Source of the DNA: an uncultured Clostridia bacterium
Lineage (GTDB): Bacteria; Bacillota; Clostridia; Oscillospirales; Oscillospiraceae
NCBI GenBank assembly: GCA_946011705.1
Contig: CAMGCA010000061.1
Location: 1-9,310 of the forward strand
Length of the DNA stretch: 9,310 bases
Reading direction: 5' to 3'
Shown: piece by piece, positions 1-6,168 of the stretch
How positions within the stretch are numbered: the stretch's first letter is position 1
How the letters are laid out: the number at the start of each line of letters is the position of its first letter
Position numbers and translations under genes: made by a program
The notes under the pieces: generated by a model
What the model saw: the letters and a program-made list of their open reading frames with translations, nothing else
Databases searched by the model: none
Told to the model about the DNA's origin: nothing

Positions 1-4
1 ATTA

Positions 5-85
5 TTATATTTCAAAAAATCCCTGATGCAAGGTCGCCGGAACACTTCTGTGTGAAACTGCACGAAAACGAATCAACTCGCACAT
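5..85 (-). CDS. Doubtful 26-codon ORF downstream of the ligase gene
   Basis: An ATG at 85 opens 3 bases after the ligase stop and has AGGA 7 bases upstream, the same spacing pattern as the other genes. It encodes 26 residues beginning MCELIRFRAVSH and ending GFFEI, then TAA at 7-5. I recognise no domain. It could be a real small protein, the remnant of a truncated gene or chance. No convincing terminator is seen in 1-88: there is one TTTTTT run on the minus strand but no stable stem before it. Confidence 0.25.
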   Translation of the reverse strand: MCELIRFRAVSHRSVPATLHQGFFEI

Positions 86-88
86 AAC

Positions 89-1327
89 TTATTCCTGCAC
101 AATATGCCGCTTTCCCAAGTACATGGGGCGGTCAGACTGTCGGCATAAAGATGTATGAACGTTGACTTGCAGCTCCGGATAAATCTCCTTTGCTCCATCA
201 TATATTTGTCTTTGCACCCCTTCGCAAAGTGTTCGTGCCTCAATGGTCAACTTTCCATCGAAGGATGCCCGATAATCCAGCAATTCCGGAATGTGAAACA
301 GTTTGCTGTCCAGTTCCTCAATAGAAATGATTCCTTCCTGTCGGGAAACGGTATAGATGTGGCGTTCGTGGCGGGTTCGGGTCTGGTGGGGTCTGGTGAC
401 AGGAGCGCAGAGACTCTGGGGGAGAATCCGGGTATAGTCTCCCGTGCGATAGCGGATCAGGGGCATGGCGTCGGCACCGATGGTGGTGATGACCAGCTCG
501 CCATATTCCCCATCGGGAAGCACATTCCCCTCTTCATCGATAATTTCCGGGATGATGTGATTTTCCCGCAGGTGCATTCCCTCAAAGGCCGGGCAGGTCA
601 CCGCACCGCCCAGGCCGCACTCCCGGCTGCCATAGTGGGGATAGAGTTTGTTCCCCAATATCTTTTCCAGTTCTCCCATGACACCCTTCGGGCAGGCATC
701 GCCGGACACCAACGCCCGCTTGATAGGGAAATCCTCCCCATATATCCGGGCGCGGCTCAGAAGTGTCACCGGAAAACCGATATAGGTTTCCGGCTGAGTT
801 TCCCGAACCAGCGCTGTCAGTTCTCCCCAGACTCCACCAAAGCCAGCCTTGATGGGGGTTGCTCCCAGCCGCTCCACCGCCTGGGCAATCAAGTCACCCA
901 AGCCAAAGGGACCGGTAAACGGGAATGCAATCAAACATTTTTCTCCCGCAGACAGCATTTCCGAAATGCCTGCGGCGAAGAATCCCACGGTATGTTCCGT
1001 GTCATTGGCTGTATAAAACACCCGTTTTGCAGGCCCAGTGGTGCCGGAGGTGGCTCCGGAGATCACTCTGGTTACCTCTGATTGGGAGGTAAGCAAAAAT
1101 TTTCCCGGGTGATCTGAAAGCATTCTCGCGGTGGTAAAAGGCAGCTTCTTCAAATCGGAAAGAGATTCCAGCTTTTCGGGATAGTCCTTATAGAAGCCGC
1201 CTCTTGCTTTCAGTCTTGCCAATGTCTCATTGAGCCTACGCAGCTGCAATTCTTCCAATCCCTCCCGGGTTAGTTTCGGGAGGAATTCAATGGTTTCAAT
1301 CCAGTTTTCTAAATTCGTTCGTTTCAT
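89..1327 (-). CDS. AMP-forming CoA-ligase-like protein, phenylacetate-CoA ligase type (DVU_1553-like)
   Basis: A 412-residue adenylate-forming enzyme, close in length to phenylacetate-CoA ligases (about 430). The phosphate-binding loop is SGATSGTTGPAK (90-101), the adenine-site motif is HYGSRECG (231-238), and the ribose-contacting motif is YRTGD (293-297). A candidate catalytic lysine is K406 near the C-terminus (YLGKRH). It would activate a carboxylic acid with ATP to an acyl-AMP and then probably an acyl-CoA. The acid could be the aldehyde oxidoreductase's product or a building block used by the accessory enzymes; neither can be chosen from sequence. Start and previous stop overlap as ATGA, with no clear ribosome binding site, so translation is probably coupled. 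Residues 303-330 are Arg/His-rich where relatives usually have a CxCG-type segment, and contain a 10-bp tandem duplication. Confidence 0.9.
   Translation of the reverse strand: MKRTNLENWIETIEFLPKLTREGLEELQLRRLNETLARLKARGGFYKDYPEKLESLSDLKKLPFTTARMLSDHPGKFLLTSQSEVTRVISGATSGTTGPAKRVFYTANDTEHTVGFFAAGISEMLSAGEKCLIAFPFTGPFGLGDLIAQAVERLGATPIKAGFGGVWGELTALVRETQPETYIGFPVTLLSRARIYGEDFPIKRALVSGDACPKGVMGELEKILGNKLYPHYGSRECGLGGAVTCPAFEGMHLRENHIIPEIIDEEGNVLPDGEYGELVITTIGADAMPLIRYRTGDYTRILPQSLCAPVTRPHQTRTRHERHIYTVSRQEGIISIEELDSKLFHIPELLDYRASFDGKLTIEARTLCEGVQRQIYDGAKEIYPELQVNVHTSLCRQSDRPMYLGKRHIVQE
379..398 (+). repeat. Two tandem copies of a 10-bp unit inside the ligase gene
   Basis: GGGTCTGGTG occurs twice back to back (379-388 and 389-398). 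On the coding strand it gives part of the Arg/His-rich segment TRPHQTR. Ten bases is not a multiple of three, so if it arose by duplication it shifted the frame by one unless offset nearby; the frame is correct on both sides (YRTGD upstream, ISIEELD downstream). Confidence 0.6.
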
Positions 1328-2640
1328 TTGCGATATAAGGCCCGTCCGTGAATATCCGTCAGGTTGTAGGCGCAGAAAGGTACCATGCCGTATCTCGAAT
1401 CCACCTCGCAGATATAGCAGCGGCGCAGCCGGTCAAGGTCTAAGTTGTAAGCATCCTGGAACACCATACCAGAAACCGTGAATGTGTTCTCCACCGTCTG
1501 CTGTAAGAACGCATCCAGAGAGGAGGTAGCCTCATCCCCATCGCAGCAACTGGCCTTGCCGCTCCACTGCTGGGACACAAAGTCCCGGGCATCACTGGAT
1601 TTCACGCAGCAGCACTGGCTCCTTCGTCGGGGCAGGGCCTTGATGGTTCCATCCTTCTTCCGCATGTAACTGGCATGGAAAGAACAGTACGGACTTTCCG
1701 CACCGCCGCCGCCAAAGTCCGCAGCCTTCATGATGCCGTCCATCTGATCTTCGATCCGGCGCAGAACGGCAGGAATGGTTAACCGCACTTCCGGTGCTTC
1801 CAGACCGCAGCGGCCGAAATAGGAAATGGGCTGGATATGTACCCCCCGGATATGGGGTGCTCGGGAAAGGGCGAATTTCAGAATCTCTCCCAGAGCATGG
1901 TCGTTGACACCAGGGGCCACCGTGGGCACCAGCACTACCGGCAGACCGGCAGCCTTACATTTGTCGATCGCTTTTAACTTGGTTTCCAGCAGATCAGCAC
2001 CCCGGAGGGTACGGTAAATCTCGTCATCCAGTCCATCAAACTGCAGAAATACCACACTGACACCGGCCTGCTTCAGATGGTCGGCATAGCCTTCTTCCTT
2101 CGCGATGCGCACACCGTTGGTATTCAGCTGGAAGAAGGAAAATCCTTTTTCCTTACCCAGAGCAATGATCTGATCTAGATCATCCCGCATGGTTGGCTCG
2201 CCGCCGGAAAGCTGAATGTTGAAGGGTCCACCCCGTTCCATCAGCAAATCGTACTGTTTCCCGATTTCCTCCAGAGACAGATCAAAAGGTTTCTGTTCTC
2301 CAGCAGAGGCGAAGCAGACAGGACATTTCAAATTGCAGCGGTTGGTCAACTCCAGCAGCACGCAGCAGCCGTCCCGCTCGTGGTTCTGGCACAGACCGCA
2401 GTCATAGGGACATCCCTTTTCCACCTCTACCGCCCGGACAGGGGTGACCTTGCCGCCTGCATCCTTGGTAGCCCAACCTAAATAGCTTTCCAGATCACCC
2501 TCCCAGATGAGGGTCTTGAAGTTGCCATGCTCCCAGCAGCGCTTTTCCATATAAATATTGCCGTCTTCCCCTACAGTTTTCACCGCCGGGATTTTTGCCA
2601 GACAGACCGGGCAGACGGATTGGGTTCTTCCGATTTCCAT
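1324..2640 (-). CDS. trsS: Radical SAM enzyme with Tes-like N-terminal cysteine modules (TrsS-like)
   Basis: A 438-residue radical SAM enzyme. The SAM-cluster motif is C102-NLK-C106-PV-C109, then GGEP at 146-149. In front of it lie C10-PV-C13 with C35 in RCWEHG, resembling a rubredoxin-like knuckle, and a second Cx3Cx2C at C77, C81 and C84 (GCPYDCGLC). This N-terminal arrangement recalls archaeal tetraether lipid synthase (MJ0619/Tes) and its relatives. The C-terminal part is also rich in cysteine: C319, C343-345, C365-366, C408, C411 and C423, so extra Fe-S clusters are likely. GAGGA lies 9 bases before the ATG, which abuts the previous stop with no gap. I recall the family as the radical SAM (seleno)protein TrsS, some members carrying selenocysteine; this copy shows only Cys and no in-frame TGA. 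The substrate is unknown. Confidence 0.9.
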   Translation of the reverse strand: MEIGRTQSVCPVCLAKIPAVKTVGEDGNIYMEKRCWEHGNFKTLIWEGDLESYLGWATKDAGGKVTPVRAVEVEKGCPYDCGLCQNHERDGCCVLLELTNRCNLKCPVCFASAGEQKPFDLSLEEIGKQYDLLMERGGPFNIQLSGGEPTMRDDLDQIIALGKEKGFSFFQLNTNGVRIAKEEGYADHLKQAGVSVVFLQFDGLDDEIYRTLRGADLLETKLKAIDKCKAAGLPVVLVPTVAPGVNDHALGEILKFALSRAPHIRGVHIQPISYFGRCGLEAPEVRLTIPAVLRRIEDQMDGIMKAADFGGGGAESPYCSFHASYMRKKDGTIKALPRRRSQCCCVKSSDARDFVSQQWSGKASCCDGDEATSSLDAFLQQTVENTFTVSGMVFQDAYNLDLDRLRRCYICEVDSRYGMVPFCAYNLTDIHGRALYRK

Positions 2641-3066
2641 TTAGATAAGTCCTCGGTTTTCTAAAATGTCCATACACTTTTCGTAAGTGGATGCAATAAT
2701 ATTCGGGCAGTACTGCACCTTCTTGGCAGGATTGGTTCCCACGATATCCCGGCAGTCGATGCCCATGTACTCCATCTCCATTTCATCGGTGAACCACTGG
2801 GTAAATTCGCCCATGGCACCCTTGTGGTGGGGACTGTCATACTCTGTGTCGCCAGGTTTTCCCGTGAAATAGGAGATCATACAGCAGCCTGCCGCCATAC
2901 AGCCGCAGACATCCCCAGAGGAACCGATGCCGCCGTTGAGGCCCTGCATACAGCGAACCAGGGCAGGGTTTTCCTCCCCAATGGTGTCCAGCAGCAAAAT
3001 AGCTAAGATTTGGCCGCAGGCATAGCCATAGCGGCTTAGCTCCATAATTCTCTCTTCCAGATCCAT
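2641..3066 (-). CDS. C-GCAxxG-C-C family protein (DVU_1555-like)
   Basis: A 141-residue cysteine-rich protein. It has the layout of the C-GCAxxG-C-C family: an early Cys in YACGQI (C17), then GGIGSSGDVCGCMAAGCCM (residues 45-63, with C54, C56, C61 and C62), then C105, C120 and C131. These proteins are thought to bind metal or carry redox-active thiols; their biochemistry is poorly known. This member has an unusual number of cysteines around the central motif. The ATG at 3066 follows the methyltransferase stop by 4 bases, with AAGGG 9 bases upstream; the longer open frame to 3156 reads the methyltransferase gene out of frame. Its TAA directly abuts the ATG of the radical SAM gene. The family name is from memory; a role as sulfur, selenium or electron carrier for that enzyme is inferred. 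Confidence 0.87.
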   Translation of the reverse strand: MDLEERIMELSRYGYACGQILAILLLDTIGEENPALVRCMQGLNGGIGSSGDVCGCMAAGCCMISYFTGKPGDTEYDSPHHKGAMGEFTQWFTDEMEMEYMGIDCRDIVGTNPAKKVQYCPNIIASTYEKCMDILENRGLI

Positions 3067-3070
3067 ATGG

Positions 3071-3586
3071 TCACACCCTTTCACAAACGAAGAGTACATA
3101 GCTGAATTTCTTTCCTTGCGGTAAGCACACATTATCCTGTGCCCACAGAGCCTCAAGGTAATATTCTTTCCATTCGTCGGTCAGCTCTTCCAGATGCCGT
3201 ACCGCAAAGCCCGCCTGCCGGCACTGGTTCAATAATGTCACCACATTTTCCGTCACATCAGAGAAAACCAGTTTACCGCCTTTGTGGAGCAGCCGGGCAG
3301 CTTCCTTCAGCGCTCCGGGAACATCCCCGGATACATAAAAACTGCACTGGGACAGGATTCCGTCAAAGAAGCCATCCTGCCAGGGGCTTTCCAGATAGTT
3401 TCCCCGGACCACATCCTTACCCCGGGGCTCCAGATCGATGCCCTCGGCAGCGTAGCCCAGTCTTCGCAGCAACCGGACAGCGCTGCCGTCTCCGGCACCC
3501 ATGTCCAGCCATTTGCTGCCCCTGTCAAGAAAGCTGAGTTCAATCAGATAGCGGCTGTGTTCTTCGCCGCCGGGATGCCCCTGCAT
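3071..3586 (-). CDS. trsM: Class I SAM-dependent methyltransferase (DVU_1556-like, TrsM)
   Basis: A 171-residue small-molecule-type methyltransferase with a Rossmann core. Motif I is WLDMGAGDGS (residues 26-35), and the acidic residue after strand 2 that binds the SAM ribose is D51 in GIDLEP. A motif IV-like stretch (FDGILSQCSFY) and a post-motif helix with KGGKLVFSDV follow. The ATG at 3586 is set by GGAGG (3598-3594) 7 bases upstream and by the TGATG overlap with the preceding stop; the open frame continues upstream only as out-of-frame reading of the 72-residue gene. It is short for the class and has little C-terminal elaboration, so the acceptor is likely small or presented by another protein. 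The family association and the symbol come from memory of database names. The methyl acceptor is unknown. Confidence 0.87.
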   Translation of the reverse strand: MQGHPGGEEHSRYLIELSFLDRGSKWLDMGAGDGSAVRLLRRLGYAAEGIDLEPRGKDVVRGNYLESPWQDGFFDGILSQCSFYVSGDVPGALKEAARLLHKGGKLVFSDVTENVVTLLNQCRQAGFAVRHLEELTDEWKEYYLEALWAQDNVCLPQGKKFSYVLFVCERV

Positions 3587-3804
3587 CACTTGTCCTCCAA
3601 GGCTTTCTCCACGGAAAGCACCTTGCCCAGAGCCAGCTCCTCCGGCACATAGATGAAGCCGCATATGGGGCATACCGGCAGCTCCACAGGAAAGCCGTTG
3701 TCCAGATACATAAATTTTGCTTTTCCCTTTTCCAGAGGTACTCCGCACTTCATGCAGGTCAGCTTCCCCTCCGGGTCGATGGTGTAGTAATTTTTATCTG
3801 CCAT
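3586..3804 (-). CDS. Small four-cysteine redox or zinc-ribbon protein (DVU_1557-like)
   Basis: A 72-residue protein with two CxxC knuckles, C17-MK-C20 and C45-PI-C48, followed by GFIYVPEEL, as in rubredoxin-like or zinc-ribbon folds that bind one iron or zinc. I recall this as the DVU_1557 redox protein family; that name is from memory. The ATG at 3804 is chosen because GAGGTG (3816-3811) lies 6 bases upstream. A GTG three codons earlier is in frame but falls inside that site. The site also overlaps the stop codon of the 759-residue gene, an 11-base gap that favours coupled translation. Its stop overlaps the next gene's ATG by one base. A likely role is a single-electron carrier or metal-binding partner for the accessory enzymes; iron cannot be told from zinc by sequence. 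Confidence 0.88.
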   Translation of the reverse strand: MADKNYYTIDPEGKLTCMKCGVPLEKGKAKFMYLDNGFPVELPVCPICGFIYVPEELALGKVLSVEKALEDK

Positions 3805-3815
3805 GTTTTTCACCT

Positions 3816-6095
3816 CTACAGGCGGTTTACAATATTCATCCGATGGCTGTAGGCCCGGTGGACACGGTAGCCGCCGTCTATTTCTTCATAGCGCACCCAG
3901 AAGGTCACGTTGCCCAGCCTTGCCCGGGTCAGAAGCAATCCCGTTTCCTCGTCCCGGATGGCCTCGCCGGTTTCCCGGAGGTTCTGCAACACCCGTATCA
4001 CGTCGGTTTTCAGAATCATGCGGTCGTCCATCATGGCTTCCGCCCCGGGGGTGTATTCAATGGTAAAGCCCAGATCCACGGCTAAAACCTCCTCGTTCCA
4101 GATTTCTTCCAACAGCTGATTTTTTAGGCTCAGCCGGTTAAACCGCTTGGCGCTGATGTCCGGGCAGTGGTCGGCGGAGGTACCGTAGACCAGTTCCAAA
4201 AGGTGCATGGATTCCCGCCCCTCCCGGGCAAACCGATCCCGGCAGGCCATGCAGTAGCTTAAGTAGGGCAGGTCAGAGCGTTCTAAGCACTTATCCGTCA
4301 TTTCCCTCGCCACTTCCCGATTGGTGAACTGGGTCAGACCTCCGTAGCCGCAGCAGGGGGACTTGTCCCCTTCGTAGGGCGTTTGGGTCACCTGACAGCC
4401 AAGGCTTTCCGCGATTCGGCGGATACTGGCTTGGGTCTCTCCATCGCCCCTTGCGCCGCAGGCGTCGTGAACCGCAATGGGTTTCTCCAGCCGCTTCGCT
4501 TTCTCCGGCAGGCCGATGTTCTCTAACACTTCCCAGATTCCCTGTACCTGCAAATCCTCACTCCTTGCGAGATTCTTCTTACAGGTGGGACACCCGGCTA
4601 TCACCGTGGGATTTCCGAGAGATGCCAGCTGCCTGTCCAGAAATACAATGGTATCGGCGTACATTTCATACCGCCCGGCCCAGTTGCAGATAGCACCGCA
4701 GCAGCCCAGCATCAGGGCCACACCACCATCGAGACGATTGCACAGGTCAAGATACGCCGCCCGGACGGTTGCCGGAGCAATCGCCGTCGCCTGACAGCCG
4801 GGGAAGAACACATATTTGCACTGTGCGTACCCGGGCTGGGGACGGCACAGGAAGGCTTCGTCGTTGGAAAATACCATGTCCATCAGGGCGAATTCGTGGG
4901 GTGCCAGAGGCATTTTGCCGGTGGTCACCATATTCTCCCGGGCAATGTGACAGACTTTCCCCATGTCATAACCGTTGGGACACAGAACGCTGCACTGCCC
5001 GCACAGGGAGCAGGCATTGATGGGCTTGTTCATCATGTGGTCGCCCATGATGATGGACACGTTGTTGTAAATCTCCCGGGTGAGAATCCGCGGGAACTTT
5101 TTGTAGTGCTGTAAGTACGCGCAGCCCTTGATGCATTCCTCGCACCGGCACTGAATGCAGCGGCTTGCCTCCGCAATCGCGCTGTCTCTGTCCGTACAGG
5201 GAATCCGCGCAGAGGGCGCAACCCCTTCCAAGGAGGTATAGAGCCTTGTTTCCACGCTGCCTTCCTCGCCCCGGGTGTTGGCAGGGTCGAGATTCTGAGC
5301 CAGCCGGTCAGCAGACAGTGCCGCTTTTTTCGCGCCGAAGGCGGCACCCAGCACGCCCTCGGTCTTTCCGGTGATCAGCATATGCTCCCGGCAGACCATC
5401 ACCGCTTCGTCAACGGTATGCCCGGGGAACAGGGTTTGCGCCGTGTCATAGGCGGCGCAGTGCAGGTCAAATTCTCCCGCTTTTTCCCGATAAGCGGCAG
5501 CCGGGTCGGTATTCCAGACAAAGGTGATGTCCATTGCGGACAGCGCCTTTGCCGAAGCCGTCAGGACTTCTCCCGGCAGCTCCGGGGCGCAGCCGCGCAC
5601 AAAGGCTTCACAGCCCTCCTCGCGACAGAATACCGTCACCGGATACATCTTCCGGCTCAGTTCACCGGCTAAGAACAGGGAGAACAGGTCACCGCCGAAA
5701 ATGGCGGCTTTCTTGTTCTTTTTCCGCAGAAGTCCCCGCTTTTTGGGGATTGCGCCAAAACGAAGGGCAGCTTTTTCCAATTCCCGGATGGAAACGCCCT
5801 CGCCAAGCGACTTAAGCTTGCACTTTCCTTCACAGGGGGCTTCACAGGCGGCGCACAGGATGTGGGGGAAGGGCGTGATTTTGTCATAGAGCGCCAACGC
5901 CTTATCAAAATCCCCCGTGGCAATGGCTGCAACCAACGCTTTGGTGTCCAGCTTCAGGGGACAGGCCGCGTTGCAGTAAGGAGGCTGCTCGTGGACGCAC
6001 AGATGCTCAATGGCTTCCAGCTCCTCCTTGGTAAACATCCGCTTCTGGCGGTATACATGGGTGGAAGCCCGTTCTTCAATGATCAAAGGTGTCAC
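3816..6095 (-). CDS. Multi-cluster Fe-S electron-transfer protein (GltD-like N-terminus, ferredoxin dicluster, two CCG domains; DVU_1558-like)
   Basis: A 759-residue electron-transfer protein, probably cytoplasmic. Residues about 30-115 match the Fe-S domain of glutamate synthase small subunits (C33, C41, C45, then C81-x2-C84-x3-C88-x3-C92), with E36 where a cysteine is usual. Residues 128-300 resemble a Rossmann flavoprotein domain, but the glycine motif is degenerate (GGDLFS), so FAD binding is doubtful. A ferredoxin-like dicluster follows (C313, C316, C321, C325; C362, C365, C368, C372). Two HdrB/GlpC-type CCG domains come next (C434, CC465-466, C502, C505; C546, CC581-582, C615, C618). 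A cysteine-poor tail (about 670-759) may be a separate domain. Placement after a flavin-less oxidoreductase suggests it carries that enzyme's electrons. The start is uncertain: GTG at 6095 has GGAAGG only 3 bases away, and TTG at 6086 is an alternative. Family name is from memory. Confidence 0.88.
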   Translation of the reverse strand: MTPLIIEERASTHVYRQKRMFTKEELEAIEHLCVHEQPPYCNAACPLKLDTKALVAAIATGDFDKALALYDKITPFPHILCAACEAPCEGKCKLKSLGEGVSIRELEKAALRFGAIPKKRGLLRKKNKKAAIFGGDLFSLFLAGELSRKMYPVTVFCREEGCEAFVRGCAPELPGEVLTASAKALSAMDITFVWNTDPAAAYREKAGEFDLHCAAYDTAQTLFPGHTVDEAVMVCREHMLITGKTEGVLGAAFGAKKAALSADRLAQNLDPANTRGEEGSVETRLYTSLEGVAPSARIPCTDRDSAIAEASRCIQCRCEECIKGCAYLQHYKKFPRILTREIYNNVSIIMGDHMMNKPINACSLCGQCSVLCPNGYDMGKVCHIARENMVTTGKMPLAPHEFALMDMVFSNDEAFLCRPQPGYAQCKYVFFPGCQATAIAPATVRAAYLDLCNRLDGGVALMLGCCGAICNWAGRYEMYADTIVFLDRQLASLGNPTVIAGCPTCKKNLARSEDLQVQGIWEVLENIGLPEKAKRLEKPIAVHDACGARGDGETQASIRRIAESLGCQVTQTPYEGDKSPCCGYGGLTQFTNREVAREMTDKCLERSDLPYLSYCMACRDRFAREGRESMHLLELVYGTSADHCPDISAKRFNRLSLKNQLLEEIWNEEVLAVDLGFTIEYTPGAEAMMDDRMILKTDVIRVLQNLRETGEAIRDEETGLLLTRARLGNVTFWVRYEEIDGGYRVHRAYSHRMNIVNRL

Positions 6096-6112
6096 ATCCC
6101 TTCCAAATCAGC

Positions 6113-6142
6113 AATGGAGAGGCGGTTACCCGCCTCTCCATT
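6113..6142 (-). other. Perfect 13-bp hairpin between the aldehyde oxidoreductase gene and the accessory genes
   Basis: Arms AATGGAGAGGCGG (6113-6125) and CCGCCTCTCCATT (6130-6142) are exact reverse complements around a 4-base loop. The hairpin begins 15 bases past the enzyme's stop codon and ends 17 bases before the next start. On the minus strand it is followed by GCTGATTTGG rather than a run of T, so it lacks the mark of a standard intrinsic terminator; the plus-strand side has no T run either. It may act as a 3' stabiliser or partial terminator that leaves the enzyme message more abundant than the downstream messages. It could also be a protein-binding palindrome at the possible internal promoter. 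The structure is certain; the role is inferred. Confidence 0.8.
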
Positions 6143-6168
6143 ATAACATATTGAGAATTACTTTTCCA
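6140..6168 (-). promoter_or_regulatory. Possible internal promoter for the accessory genes (extended -10)
   Basis: On the minus strand a consensus TATAAT (6145-6140) is preceded by TGT, giving an extended -10 TGTTATAAT. A 4/6 match to the -35 box, TGGAAA (6168-6163), sits 17 bases upstream across the enzyme's stop codon. Transcription would start near 6133, inside the outer-to-middle part of the hairpin, so such a transcript could not fold the full stem while read-through RNA could. It would drive the six accessory genes independently of the leader. This is motif matching only; a TATAAT in an AT-rich gap can occur by chance. Confidence 0.4.

Noticed and set aside
1..40. Terminator after the ligase gene
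   Set aside because: A TTTTTT run exists on the minus strand, but the sequence before it forms no stem longer than about 3 bp.
155..1081. 308-codon plus-strand frame opposite the ligase
   Set aside because: No family features and the sense strand carries all adenylate-forming motifs; it is a shadow.
3067..3156. Longer N-terminus for the C-GCAxxG-C-C protein
   Set aside because: The extra 30 codons overlap the methyltransferase 3' end out of frame; the ATG at 3066 has its own upstream AAGGG and family-like length.
3587..3748. Longer N-terminus for the methyltransferase (start near 3748)
   Set aside because: The extension is an out-of-frame reading of the CxxC gene; GGAGG and TGATG coupling fix the ATG at 3586.
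6092..6097. ATG immediately followed by TGA overlapping the GTG start of the 759-residue gene, as a selenocysteine or start-stop element
   Set aside because: Reading TGA as selenocysteine meets another TGA within three codons and no protein follows; a regulatory start-stop cannot be shown from sequence.
6113..6142. Intrinsic terminator
   Set aside because: The stem is strong but neither strand has a T run after it, and the downstream genes are arranged as part of the same operon.
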